Shown piece by piece: positions 8,004 through 15,386 of a DNA stretch of 42,942 nucleotides; position 1 is the first letter of the stretch, and the number at the start of each line of letters is the position of its first letter. A program made the translations under genes and the position numbers. Source of the DNA: Lachnospiraceae bacterium (GTDB lineage Bacteria; Bacillota; Clostridia; Lachnospirales; Lachnospiraceae); contig JAUNAJ010000010.1 of NCBI GenBank assembly GCA_030527645.1, positions 1 through 42,942 of the forward strand, given 5' to 3'. The notes beneath the pieces were generated by a model. That model saw only the letters and a program-made list of their open reading frames with translations, did no database searches and had not been told where the DNA came from.

Positions 8004-8276
8004 TTGGATACTATTTCAAAACAATATAAACTGATCGATTCTGACGGAAAAACCTACTATAGCTCTGCGCCTGGACTTTTGGGCGGGCATAGAAAGCTGA
8101 AAATATATGGGCGATTGGATTGCCCAAGTGCTTTGCGATATATCGAAAAAGGGCAATACGTGAACCATCGTGTATTTTTTAAAGATGAAAAGACCGCGAT
8201 CGCTGCCGGATATCGCCCATGTGCAATATGTATGCCGGATGAATACAGACGTTGGAAAGCAGAGCAAGGTAAATAA
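8004..8276 (+). CDS. Ada-type metal-binding domain protein (zinc-binding)
   Basis: A 90-aa stand-alone protein matching the metal-binding domain of the Ada methyl-phosphotriester repair protein. GRLDCPSALRYIEKG is followed by VFFKDEKTAIAAGYRPCAIC, so one Cys is in the first motif and two are in the CxxC motif. Classical Ada has a fourth Cys four residues from the first, which is absent here, so the metal site differs or uses another ligand. No methyltransferase or AraC domain is attached. The start appears to be TTG 8004, after AAAGGA at 7989-7994. It may be a zinc-binding accessory protein; a repair role is not demonstrated. Confidence 0.75.
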   Translation: MDTISKQYKLIDSDGKTYYSSAPGLLGGHRKLKIYGRLDCPSALRYIEKGQYVNHRVFFKDEKTAIAAGYRPCAICMPDEYRRWKAEQGK

Positions 8277-8317
8277 TATGAATGCACCTAAGCATGAAAC
8301 AAAGCGGAATGCGAATG

Positions 8318-8354
8318 TCCGCGTTACACATAAACAGAACAATTCATAGATATT
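8318..8354 (+). repeat. Repeat A, second copy
   Basis: A 36/37 match to the aldo/keto reductase leader at 4936-4972. After 8354 the sequence diverges into the gene at 8381-9139. Homology to the reductase resumes at 9142. Confidence 0.9.
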
Positions 8355-8380
8355 TAACAGACAAGTTGCAGGGAGGCAGT

Positions 8381-9139
8381 ATGACAGATCCGGGTGTACT
8401 ATTTGGACTGATCATCCTATTGATCATTGTAGAATTTTTTGCAAGCAGGATGGGGCATGATATATTCAGTGGACTTCTGTTGATTTTTATCATCATCTGT
8501 GCTGTGCTTCTTCTGCTTCAGCTTCCGGACCTGTGGGAGAAGCAGCAGCCGCTGAGAGATTCTGAGGCTGCTTATGCTGTCTATGTGGAAGATGTACTGG
8601 AATCCTATGGATATGAAGAGATAGAAGTAGAGTATGGCATTTTCTCTAACCCGATTGGTGGAAATGATGATTATTCACCGTACATCAGCGCAGTTGGCAT
8701 TGGGGATCCTGATTATAATCAGATCTATCATATGATGAAAGAATTAAACACGTACGAGGACCGGGTAAATGGCTATCTTCTTGGAACGGATGATGTGAAG
8801 CTTACTTTTAACGGAGAACTCGGATATTATTCTTATTCTGAATATTCCGGACTTTGCTACGATAGTTTACGCACTGAATTCGAGTATAACGATGCTGCCG
8901 GTGGTTGGATTCCCGAGAAACCGATTCGGGGAATGGGAGCAGCACAGGTATACAATACTCTTCTTGGAGATCCCGATTCTGTTACAGAGAATGAGGAAGG
9001 AATTTCCTATCTGTGGGTTACCGGAGAAAGAGATAACTACGAAGCGATTGTATCAAATGACCATGTCAGCTGCGTACGGGTCATGGACACCTGGCGTGGT
9101 TCAACGGTATGGGCTGAGGATGGAGGAGAGGATGATTAA
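8381..9139 (+). CDS. Membrane-anchored protein of unknown function
   Basis: A 252-aa protein that I do not recognise. Residues ~5-20 and ~27-46 are strongly hydrophobic, probably two membrane segments or a hairpin anchor. A long acidic, tyrosine-rich region follows (many D/E/Y, e.g. ESYGYEEIEVEYGI), ending in EDGGEDD. The acidic domain is probably extracytoplasmic, but orientation is not certain. The frame extends upstream to 8282, but GGGAGG at 8371-8376 fixes ATG 8381. The gene lies exactly between two pieces of a duplicated reductase locus, with its stop codon two bases before the reductase fragment, so it probably arrived as an inserted cassette. Confidence 0.75.
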   Translation: MTDPGVLFGLIILLIIVEFFASRMGHDIFSGLLLIFIIICAVLLLLQLPDLWEKQQPLRDSEAAYAVYVEDVLESYGYEEIEVEYGIFSNPIGGNDDYSPYISAVGIGDPDYNQIYHMMKELNTYEDRVNGYLLGTDDVKLTFNGELGYYSYSEYSGLCYDSLRTEFEYNDAAGGWIPEKPIRGMGAAQVYNTLLGDPDSVTENEEGISYLWVTGERDNYEAIVSNDHVSCVRVMDTWRGSTVWAEDGGEDD

Positions 9140-9141
9140 GG

Positions 9142-9271
9142 ACTTCCGGTGCAGAGAGCAGACAAGGATACGGCGGTTGCCATTCTGCGAAGAGCCTATG
9201 AGGGAGGCATGCGTTTCTTTGACACGGCAAGTGTCTACAGTGACAGCGAGGAAAAACTGGGTGCTGCGTTT
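9142..9271 (+). pseudogene. Truncated aldo/keto reductase fragment
   Basis: This 130-bp fragment is identical to 5075-5204 at 123 of 130 positions. It encodes [20 protein letters not shown] and onward to KLGAAF, corresponding to residues ~21-63 of the intact reductase. It has no start region of its own, runs into unrelated sequence after 9271 and stops at 9343. Most of the differences are conservative or silent, suggesting a fairly recent duplication or gene-conversion scar. Confidence 0.9.
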
Positions 9272-9293
9272 TTCTGTTTCAGCTTCAGCAACA

Positions 9294-9413
9294 CATCTAT
9301 AAAAATGTATAATACCACATTATTCGTCCATAAAAATGTATAACACAACATATATTCGTCCGTAAAAATGTATTAATCAACATTTTTACGTCCATAAAAT
9401 GTTGCATCACACT
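9294..9413 (+). repeat. Four imperfect ~32-bp tandem repeats upstream of the DUF4143 ATPase
   Basis: Units begin near 9294, 9324, 9356 and 9389 and share TCGTCCATAAAAATGTAT followed by an AACACAACAT-like tail. The first unit lacks its TCG and the last is shortened. AT-rich, with partial inverted symmetry in the third unit (AAAAATG...CATTTTT). They end about 70 bases before ATG 9486, so they may be a promoter-proximal binding array for that gene. The spacing is uniform and the units are contiguous, not a CRISPR layout. Confidence 0.75.
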
Positions 9414-9485
9414 GAATAAATTGCTAGTATGTAAGTAGTTAGCAATAAATATTGTTCTGAAGAATCGAAATAGAGGTGAAACTGC

Positions 9486-10802
9486 ATGGAACGACTTTTA
9501 ATGGATGATCTTCTCAAATGGAAAAACAGAAACAGAAAGAAGCCGCTGATCATACACGGTGCAAGACAGGTTGGCAAAACCTGGCTTATGAAAGAATTCG
9601 GCAAAAGGTATTATAAAAAGACAGTCTATATCAATTTCGAGAATAATGAACGGATGCAGATGTTGTTTGAAGGGAATCTGGAACCGAGAAGGTTGATTGA
9701 AGCATTGCAGATTGAGAGCGGCATGCAGATTGATCCTGAAAACAGTTTATTGATTTTTGATGAGATTCAGGAGGTTCCCCGAGCGTTAACCTCGTTGAAG
9801 TATTTTTGTGAAGAGGCACCCGGGTTTTCCATTGTTGCAGCAGGATCGCTTCTTGGAATGGCACTGCATCAGGGAACTTCTTTTCCGGTAGGGAAGGTAG
9901 ATTTTTTGAATCTTTATCCTTTGAACTTTCGTGAGTTTCTAGCAGCCCGGGGGGAACAGGGACTGGTTGATCTGCTGAATTCTGATGATCGACAGATGCA
10001 GGCAGTATTTCATAATAAGTTTACAGATTATCTGAGACAGTACTATTTCATCGGAGGAATGCCGGAAGCGGTACTTACCTATGTCGAGACTCATGATTAC
10101 GATGAGGTACGCAGAATACAGAAAAATCTTCTGACTTATTATGAAAATGATTTTTCGAAACATGCGCCTGCAGATCAGATTCCAAGAATTCAGATGGTCT
10201 GGAACTCGATTCCGTCACAGCTTGCTAAAGAAAATAGAAAATTTATATATGGAATGGTCAGAGAAGGGGCAAGGGCAAAGGATTTTGAGCTTGCCATTCA
10301 ATGGCTTTCAGACTATGGTCTGATCTGCAGGAGCACCAGGATTACGAAACCGGCAATTCCGTTAACAGCATACATGGAGATGAATGCTTTCAAGCTTTTC
10401 ATGCTGGATATCGGTTTGCTCACGGCAAAAGGAGAGATCGGTGCACGTACGCTCCTCGAAGGAAATCGTATTTTTACAGAGTTTAAGGGGGCGTTGACCG
10501 AACAGTTTGTTGCTCAGGAACTGGCTGCCTCAGGGATTAAACTATATTATTACTCTGCGGCGAACTCCAGAGGTGAAATTGATTTTGTGGTACAGCAGGA
10601 AGACAGGATCTATCCCGTTGAGGTCAAAGCAGAGGAAAATCTGAAGGCGAAGAGTCTGAAGGCATTTTGCGAGAGATATGCTCCTCTTCATGGAATTCGG
10701 ACGTCAATGTCTAATTACAGAGAAGAAGCCTGGATGACGAATGTTCCCTTGTATCAGATTGCAGATTTTCTCAAGGCGGGGAGTCATAATCAATATGCGT
10801 GA
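9486..10802 (+). CDS. AAA ATPase with DUF4143 C-terminal domain
   Basis: A 438-aa AAA_14/DUF4143 protein. Walker A is GARQVGKT (residues 25-32) and Walker B is LLIFDEIQE (88-96). The sensor region is IVAAGSLLGMAL, followed by the family signature FIGGMPEAV. The C-terminal part (from about residue 335) contains GEIDFVVQ and YPVEVKAEENLKAKSLKAF, an E/D...ExK arrangement resembling the PD-(D/E)xK nuclease core. The start is ATG 9486 after GAGGTGA. The family is widespread in gut anaerobes and archaea, often in variable regions; its function is unknown. It is preceded by tandem repeats and stands alone. Confidence 0.92.
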   Translation: MERLLMDDLLKWKNRNRKKPLIIHGARQVGKTWLMKEFGKRYYKKTVYINFENNERMQMLFEGNLEPRRLIEALQIESGMQIDPENSLLIFDEIQEVPRALTSLKYFCEEAPGFSIVAAGSLLGMALHQGTSFPVGKVDFLNLYPLNFREFLAARGEQGLVDLLNSDDRQMQAVFHNKFTDYLRQYYFIGGMPEAVLTYVETHDYDEVRRIQKNLLTYYENDFSKHAPADQIPRIQMVWNSIPSQLAKENRKFIYGMVREGARAKDFELAIQWLSDYGLICRSTRITKPAIPLTAYMEMNAFKLFMLDIGLLTAKGEIGARTLLEGNRIFTEFKGALTEQFVAQELAASGIKLYYYSAANSRGEIDFVVQQEDRIYPVEVKAEENLKAKSLKAFCERYAPLHGIRTSMSNYREEAWMTNVPLYQIADFLKAGSHNQYA

Positions 10803-10891
10803 TTGGATCTTTGAGTATTGCAGAGTAACAGAATCAGCAGTATTATATAGATTGGTCACCTTGGTCGGAACGTGAACTTCGGCCGGACAGG

Positions 10892-10913
10892 GCATGCGCA
10901 GGAAGACGCATGC
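10892..10913 (+). other. Stem-loop upstream of the exonuclease gene
   Basis: GCATGCG (10892-10898) and CGCATGC (10907-10913) form a 7-bp perfect stem with an 8-base loop. It lies 33 bases before the exonuclease start, in an otherwise featureless 144-base gap, and could be leader RNA or an operator. No T tract follows, so it is not a standard terminator. Confidence 0.45.
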
Positions 10914-10946
10914 AATGCATTTCATGAAGCAGTGAAGGAGATGTGA

Positions 10947-11606
10947 ATGGAAAATTACGTGGTTCTTGATCTGGAGATGTGCAAGGTTCCGAAAAAATGC
11001 AGAACAAAAGAATTTCACTGGGCAACTGAGACGATCCAGATCGGAGCGGTGAAGCTGAATGAGGAATACGAGGTGATCGATGAATTCAGTACCTATGTAA
11101 CTCCCCGGTTCGGAGCATTGACCCGCGACATCACCAGACTTACAGGAATTCATCAGTCAGATCTGGAGGGTGCGCCGGACATCAGGGAAGCCTTCGAGCT
11201 TTTTCACAACTGGCTTCCGGAGGATCCTGTGCTGGTCGCCTGGAGCGAGACGGATTTCCATCAGATCAGCTATGAGGTCAGAGGAAAAGATCTGGATTAT
11301 GGATTCCTGCTGCGCTATAAGTGGATCGACTGTCAGGATCTCTTTGATAAAAAGGTAGAGGCAGAAAGAAACTACAGTCTGGAAAATGCATTGAATGTCT
11401 CTGATATTAATTATCGTGACGGGATCCACAACGGTCTGGTGGATGCGTATAATACAGCGCTGCTGTTTGGAAAGCTGCAGAAGGATCCGGATTATCCGCT
11501 GAACCCCTACTATGTGAAGCTGAATGCAGATACACAGGAAGAGGATCACCTGTCCTCCAGCATGGGAAACCTGTTTGCGGGACTGGATCTCAGCGGGCTG
11601 AAGTAG
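10947..11606 (+). CDS. DEDDh-type 3'-5' exonuclease
   Basis: A 219-aa cytoplasmic nuclease of the DnaQ/ERI1 fold. Exo I is VVLDLEM (Asp and Glu, residues ~5-11), with ETIQIGAVKL following. Exo II is AWSETDF with the second Asp. Exo III is HNGLVDAYNTA, giving the His and final Asp of the DEDDh class. The THVxxRxGxLTxxITxLTGI-like segment is seen as TRDITRLTGIH. There is no polymerase or helicase domain, so it acts alone, as KapD- or ERI1-like enzymes do on DNA or RNA ends. AAGGAG lies before ATG 10947. The function is inferred from motifs; the substrate is not determined. Confidence 0.88.
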   Translation: MENYVVLDLEMCKVPKKCRTKEFHWATETIQIGAVKLNEEYEVIDEFSTYVTPRFGALTRDITRLTGIHQSDLEGAPDIREAFELFHNWLPEDPVLVAWSETDFHQISYEVRGKDLDYGFLLRYKWIDCQDLFDKKVEAERNYSLENALNVSDINYRDGIHNGLVDAYNTALLFGKLQKDPDYPLNPYYVKLNADTQEEDHLSSSMGNLFAGLDLSGLK

Positions 11607-11727
11607 TTCACAGCAGGAAATGCGTATACAGTCTCTTTCCTTCTCGCATGACGAGTCGGCATGTGTTTCTCCTGCTATCCCGTGAATAGCCGCTGGACAG
11701 GATTGGAAAAAACCTTTCTTCGGTTAC

Positions 11728-11757
11728 TTGACAAATTCCGCCTTAGTGCTTTACAAT
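11728..11757 (+). promoter_or_regulatory. Sigma-A-type promoter of the tryptophan transporter operon
   Basis: A perfect TTGACA (11728-11733) and TACAAT (11752-11757) are separated by 18 bases. Transcription would begin near 11764, right at the start of the T-box leader. The 120 bases between the exonuclease stop and this promoter hold nothing I can identify. Confidence 0.85.
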
Positions 11758-11759
11758 AG

Positions 11760-12053
11760 CAAAGTACATTTGATCCCTTCGGATCATGATATGCAAACCT
11801 ATGATGAAGAGTAGTAACCAGGTTGTTAACCCCAAGCGAGTCCCGGGCGGTGTGAGCGGGATGGAGCGCAGTCAGGTGAATGGACTTCAGAGGGCGGCCG
11901 GGAAAGGAGATTCCTCCTGTATAGGCCGACGGGATCCCTCCCGTTATCCATCGGGCGTACGTGATGGCGTATGAAGCGAGTGGACGATTTTCGTCAATTT
12001 GGGTGGTATCGCAGGTTTTAAAGCTTGTCCCTTTTCAGGGACAGGCTTTTTTT
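11760..12053 (+). ncRNA. T-box riboswitch with UGG (tryptophan) specifier
   Basis: This leader has the T-box parts in order. GAAGAGTAGTAA opens stem I, with the AGTA half of the specifier S-turn. The apical motifs AGCGAG and GGTGTGAG follow. The opposite half GTGAA-TGG-AC has the specifier triplet at 11881-11883, and TTCA/TGAA pairing closes the stem base. The T-box sequence GGGTGGTATCGCAGG is at 12001-12015. The terminator is a 12-bp stem (12021-12032 with 12037-12048) followed by seven T. Uncharged tRNA-Trp should stabilise the antiterminator and switch on the importer. The T-box deviates slightly from consensus (TATCGC for TACCGC). Confidence 0.92.
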
Positions 12054-12108
12054 ACGTATATTACATCTGCCACACAAAAAGAAAAGTTCATTAAAAAGGA
12101 GAGAAAAC

Positions 12109-13200
12109 ATGAAAAACAGAACAATGGCAAAAAAATTCGGAGCAGTCATGATGACAGCAGCACTTACAGCAGGTCTTGCAGCATGCGGAGGTTCCTCTGA
12201 CAGCACCTCTGATGCAGCATCGGACGCTTCCTCTGAGGCAGCTGAAACAGCAGAGGCAGGAACTGAGTACAATGTTGGCATCTGCAATTATGTGGATGAT
12301 GCATCCCTGAATCAGATCGTTGAGAATATCCAGGAGCGTCTGGAGGAGATCGGTGAGGAGCAGAATGTGACCTTTACCGTATCCTATGACAACTGCAATG
12401 CGGATGCGACTGTAATGAATCAGATCATTTCCAACTTCCAGGCTGATGAGGTGGACTTGATGGTTGGTGTTGCTACACCGGTTGCAATGGCCATGCAGGC
12501 TGCTACAGAGGGAACCGATACTCCGGTTGTATTCTCTGCAGTTTCCGATCCGGAGGGAGCAGAGCTGGTAGAGTCCAACGATGCACCCGGCGCAAACATT
12601 ACAGGAACCTCTGATTACCTGGATACCAGTGCAGTAATGGATCTGATCTTTGCTGCAGATCCGGAGGCTGACAAGATCGCACTTCTCTATGATGCAGGTC
12701 AGGATTCTTCTACAGCACCGATCGAGGCTGCAAAGGCATATCTGGATGATAAGGGCATTGAGTACAAGGAGTATACAGGAACCAAGACCGATGAGGTACA
12801 GATCGCAGCTGAGTCTATCGTAGCAGATGAGTGTGACGCTATCTTTACCCCTACCGATAATACGATCATGACGGCAGAACTTTCTATCTATGAGACATTT
12901 GCAGAGGCAGGCATTCCGCAGTACACCGGAGCAGACTCCTTTGCACTGAACGGAGCCTTCCTTGGATACGGTGTGGACTACGCAAACCTGGGAAGAGAGA
13001 CAGCTGACATGATCGCTGAGATCCTTCTCGAGGGAGCAGATCCTGCCACACTGGCTGTTAAAACCTTCGACAACGGAACCGCAACTGTCAATACAGAGAC
13101 CTGCGAGGCAATCGGATTTGACTTCGAAACAGTGAAGGCAGCATTTGAGCCCTACTGCACAGCTGTTCAGGAAATCACTACTGCAGAGTCTTTTGAATAA
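12109..13200 (+). CDS. trpX: ABC importer substrate-binding lipoprotein, probably tryptophan (TrpX-like)
   Basis: A 363-aa extracytoplasmic binding protein. A basic N-terminus and hydrophobic stretch lead to the lipobox LAAC, with Cys26 the lipidated residue, followed by an S/D/A-rich linker to about residue 48. The rest has the two-lobed fold of the ABC_sub_bind (PF04392-type) family, e.g. VGVATPVAMAM, VVFSAVSDPEGA, GTSDYLDTSAVMDL and FTPTDNTIM. The upstream frame extends to 12025, but AAAAGGAGAG fixes ATG 12109. Family members bind aromatic and branched amino acids. The Trp T-box in front makes tryptophan the best guess. First gene of a three-gene operon. Confidence 0.85.
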   Translation: MKNRTMAKKFGAVMMTAALTAGLAACGGSSDSTSDAASDASSEAAETAEAGTEYNVGICNYVDDASLNQIVENIQERLEEIGEEQNVTFTVSYDNCNADATVMNQIISNFQADEVDLMVGVATPVAMAMQAATEGTDTPVVFSAVSDPEGAELVESNDAPGANITGTSDYLDTSAVMDLIFAADPEADKIALLYDAGQDSSTAPIEAAKAYLDDKGIEYKEYTGTKTDEVQIAAESIVADECDAIFTPTDNTIMTAELSIYETFAEAGIPQYTGADSFALNGAFLGYGVDYANLGRETADMIAEILLEGADPATLAVKTFDNGTATVNTETCEAIGFDFETVKAAFEPYCTAVQEITTAESFE

Positions 13201-13225
13201 TTAAATTAGAAGGATTGCAGTGCCG

Positions 13226-13245
13226 GATTGCACTTCGGTGCAGTC
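13226..13245 (+). other. Intercistronic stem-loop between trpX and trpY
   Basis: An 8-bp stem (13226-13233 with 13238-13245) closed by a TTCG tetraloop, followed by a weak TTTG tract. Such hairpins after binding-protein genes often stabilise the upstream message or lower expression of the permease. Inferred from position. Confidence 0.6.
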
Positions 13246-13298
13246 TTTGTGCATTGCGGATCATGTTACATAAGTAGATTGAAATTGGAGGTTTTATC

Positions 13299-14258
13299 AT
13301 GTCCTTGTCTGTTATGCTTTCACTGGGACAGACTGCTCTTGAATTGGGACTGATGTGTTCCCTGACGGTTCTGGCTTTATTCTTAAGCTATTCCATGCTG
13401 AACGTCTGTGATCTTTCCACAGACGGATGCTTTACACTGGGAGCTGCCGTTGGAGCGGTGGTGGCAATATCAGGTCACCCGATCCTTTCCATCTTTGCGG
13501 CTATGCTGGCCGGAGTCTGCTCCGGTTTTATCACTGCACTGATGCAGACGAAGATGGGCATCGACAGCCTGCTTTCCGGTATCATTGTCAACACCGGATT
13601 ATACTCTGTCAATATTGCAATTATGGGAGGGTCCTCCCTGCTGAATATGAACAAAACCACCACTGTGTTCACCATGGTAAAGGATGCACTGGCAGGTACG
13701 CCTCTGGCCTCCTATTCCGCGCTGATCGTTTCACTGACAGCTGTGGCGCTGGTGGTTGTGTTCCTGAATTTCTTCCTGAAAACACGGCTTGGCTATGCGA
13801 TCCGTGCCACAGGAAATAATCCGGATATGGTAAAATCCTCCTCCATCAACCCGGCATTTACCACGATCGTGGGACTGTGCGTGGCCAACTCCTTCACCGG
13901 TCTGGCGGGAGCGCTGCTGTCCCAGTCTCAGAAATCTGTAGATATCAATCTGGGACAGGGAATGGTGACCATGGCACTGGCTTCTCTGCTGATCGGAGGA
14001 ACACTGATCAGCCACGGCAGTGTACTGAAACGTGCCATCGGTGTAGTGCTGGGATCCTTTATCTTCCGACTGGTGTATACCATTGCTCTTCGATTCAACA
14101 TGCCGGCCTTCATGCTGAAGCTGGTATCCTCTGTAATCGTAGTTCTGGCTATTTTCCTGCCTTATATGAAAAAGCAGTGGCCGAATATCCAGAGGAGACT
14201 GACGCACAGAAGGGCTTCTTCCGGTACAACCACACAGGATCAGAAGGGAGGAAAGTGA
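13299..14258 (+). CDS. trpY: ABC importer permease, probably tryptophan (TrpY-like)
   Basis: A 319-aa integral membrane protein with about eight to nine hydrophobic segments, of the BPD_transp_2 (LivH/RbsC-like) permease family. Typical segments include LSTDGCFTLGAAVGAVV near residue 43 and LGYAIRATGNNPDM, a cytoplasmic coupling-loop sequence. GLAGALLSQSQKSVDINLGQ is also characteristic. The C-terminus is basic. TTGGAGG precedes ATG 13299. The next gene starts two bases after its stop, so translation is probably coupled. It pairs with the TrpX-like lipoprotein and the ATPase. Confidence 0.88.
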   Translation: MSLSVMLSLGQTALELGLMCSLTVLALFLSYSMLNVCDLSTDGCFTLGAAVGAVVAISGHPILSIFAAMLAGVCSGFITALMQTKMGIDSLLSGIIVNTGLYSVNIAIMGGSSLLNMNKTTTVFTMVKDALAGTPLASYSALIVSLTAVALVVVFLNFFLKTRLGYAIRATGNNPDMVKSSSINPAFTTIVGLCVANSFTGLAGALLSQSQKSVDINLGQGMVTMALASLLIGGTLISHGSVLKRAIGVVLGSFIFRLVYTIALRFNMPAFMLKLVSSVIVVLAIFLPYMKKQWPNIQRRLTHRRASSGTTTQDQKGGK

Positions 14259-14259
14259 T

Positions 14260-15048
14260 ATGCTGAGACTGGAATCCATTTCCAAAACCTTTAATCCGGG
14301 AACTGTGAATGAGAAGAAGGCGATCACAGACCTTTCCCTGCATCTGAAAAACGGGGATTTTGCCACCATCATCGGATCCAACGGAGCCGGTAAATCCACC
14401 ATGTTCAATGCCATCTGCGGAGATTTTCTGACAGATACCGGAGCGGTGATCCTGGACGGACAGGACATTACCTTCATGCCCCAGCACACCAGAGCGAGAC
14501 AGATCGGCAGGCTGTATCAGGATCCCATGCGCGGAAGTGCACCGGGCATGACCATTCTGGAGAATCTGGCACTGGCGGCAGGCAAGGGCGGCTGGCTGTC
14601 CTTCATTACAAGAGCAGAGAAGAAGGCATTTGCCGAGCAGCTCTCCCGACTGGAGATCGGTCTGGAGGACCGCATGGACCATCCCGTAGGCCTTCTGTCC
14701 GGAGGTCAGCGGCAGGCACTGACCCTTCTCATGGCAACCATTCATCCGCCGAAGCTTCTCCTGCTGGATGAGCATACCGCAGCCCTGGATCCTGCCACTG
14801 CAGAAAAGGTGCTGAAGCTGACCCGAGAAATCGTCGAGGAGAACAAGATCACCACGCTGATGATCACCCATAACATGGAGGATGCTCTCCGCATGGGCAA
14901 CCGGACCCTGATGATGGATTCCGGAAACATCGTCATCGATGTGGAGGGAGAGAAAAGAAAAAACTTAACCGTACAGGATCTGCTGGAGCAGTTCAAGGCC
15001 GGCGCCGGAAAAGCGCTGGACAACGATCGAATTCTGCTGCAGAAATAA
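14260..15048 (+). CDS. trpZ: ABC importer ATPase, probably tryptophan (TrpZ-like)
   Basis: A 262-aa ATPase that drives uptake. Walker A is GSNGAGKS (residues ~44-51), the signature is LLSGGQRQAL and Walker B is LLLLDEHTAALDP, followed by the switch His in MITHNMEDAL. The signature preceded by GLLSGG and the HTAALDP form are typical of the TrpZ/LivG-like group. The unusual aspartate-rich cofactor loop LYQDPMRGSAPGMT holds the Q-loop. It is the last gene of the operon. A long palindrome starts two bases after the TAA and probably acts as terminator. Confidence 0.92.
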   Translation: MLRLESISKTFNPGTVNEKKAITDLSLHLKNGDFATIIGSNGAGKSTMFNAICGDFLTDTGAVILDGQDITFMPQHTRARQIGRLYQDPMRGSAPGMTILENLALAAGKGGWLSFITRAEKKAFAEQLSRLEIGLEDRMDHPVGLLSGGQRQALTLLMATIHPPKLLLLDEHTAALDPATAEKVLKLTREIVEENKITTLMITHNMEDALRMGNRTLMMDSGNIVIDVEGEKRKNLTVQDLLEQFKAGAGKALDNDRILLQK

Positions 15049-15049
15049 T

Positions 15050-15115
15050 GGAACCGGGGGACGGAGGAAGTGTTCCGCGAAAGCGGAACACTTCCTCCGT
15101 CTTTCTCCGTTCCGG
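15050..15115 (+). repeat. GGGGACGG palindrome, copy 1 (probable terminator)
   Basis: A perfect core stem of 19 bp (15060-15078 with 15083-15101) around a GAAA loop, flanked by imperfect outer arms GGAACCGGGG and CTCCGTTCC. GGTTTTA follows. It begins directly after the trpZ stop codon. Copies at 18040 (after threonine synthase) and 42841 (contig end) share the GGAACG-GGGGACGG outer arm but have different inner sequence. Confidence 0.85.
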
Positions 15116-15184
15116 TTTTACCACATATTTGTACAAAATTGTCAGATAATTACTGAAAATGTTCAATGAAGCACAGAATATCAC

Positions 15185-15213
15185 TTGCATTCAGAGGATA
15201 AAGCTACTAAACT
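15185..15213 (+). promoter_or_regulatory. Possible promoter for the IolB-like gene
   Basis: TTGCAT (15185-15190) and TAAACT (15208-15213) are 17 bases apart, which would leave a leader of about 165 bases. The leader has a small stem-loop around CTCGCTTTCGGAAGCGGAG (15264-15283) but no riboswitch I recognise. The rest of this 270-base gap shows nothing clear. Confidence 0.4.
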
Positions 15214-15386
15214 AAAGGTAAGCATGCATGTGGGTCGGGCAATGAATTTCATTTCAAAGAAACTCTCGCTTTCGGAAGCGGAGAACGTATCTTCTGCTGA
15301 ACTGAGGGTGACTCCAGATTGCCTCCTTCCCGCCTGCCAATGCCGAAAACATGTATAGGATAAATGTTTAGGAGGATTCGTAAACT

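Noticed and set aside
8282-8380. Longer N-terminus for the unknown membrane protein
   Set aside because: The extension is read from the duplicated noncoding leader of the reductase, and GGGAGG is positioned for ATG 8381.
9149-9343. Functional 64-aa protein from the reductase fragment
   Set aside because: It lacks the N-terminal strand and all but the first catalytic residues of the family, so it is a remnant.
9294-9413. CRISPR-like array upstream of the ATPase
   Set aside because: Units are contiguous ~32-bp imperfect repeats without unique spacers, the repeats themselves vary, and no cas genes are near.
15214-15386. c-di-GMP or other riboswitch in the iolB leader
   Set aside because: A small stem-loop and some purine-rich stretches exist, but no consensus of any class I know could be matched.
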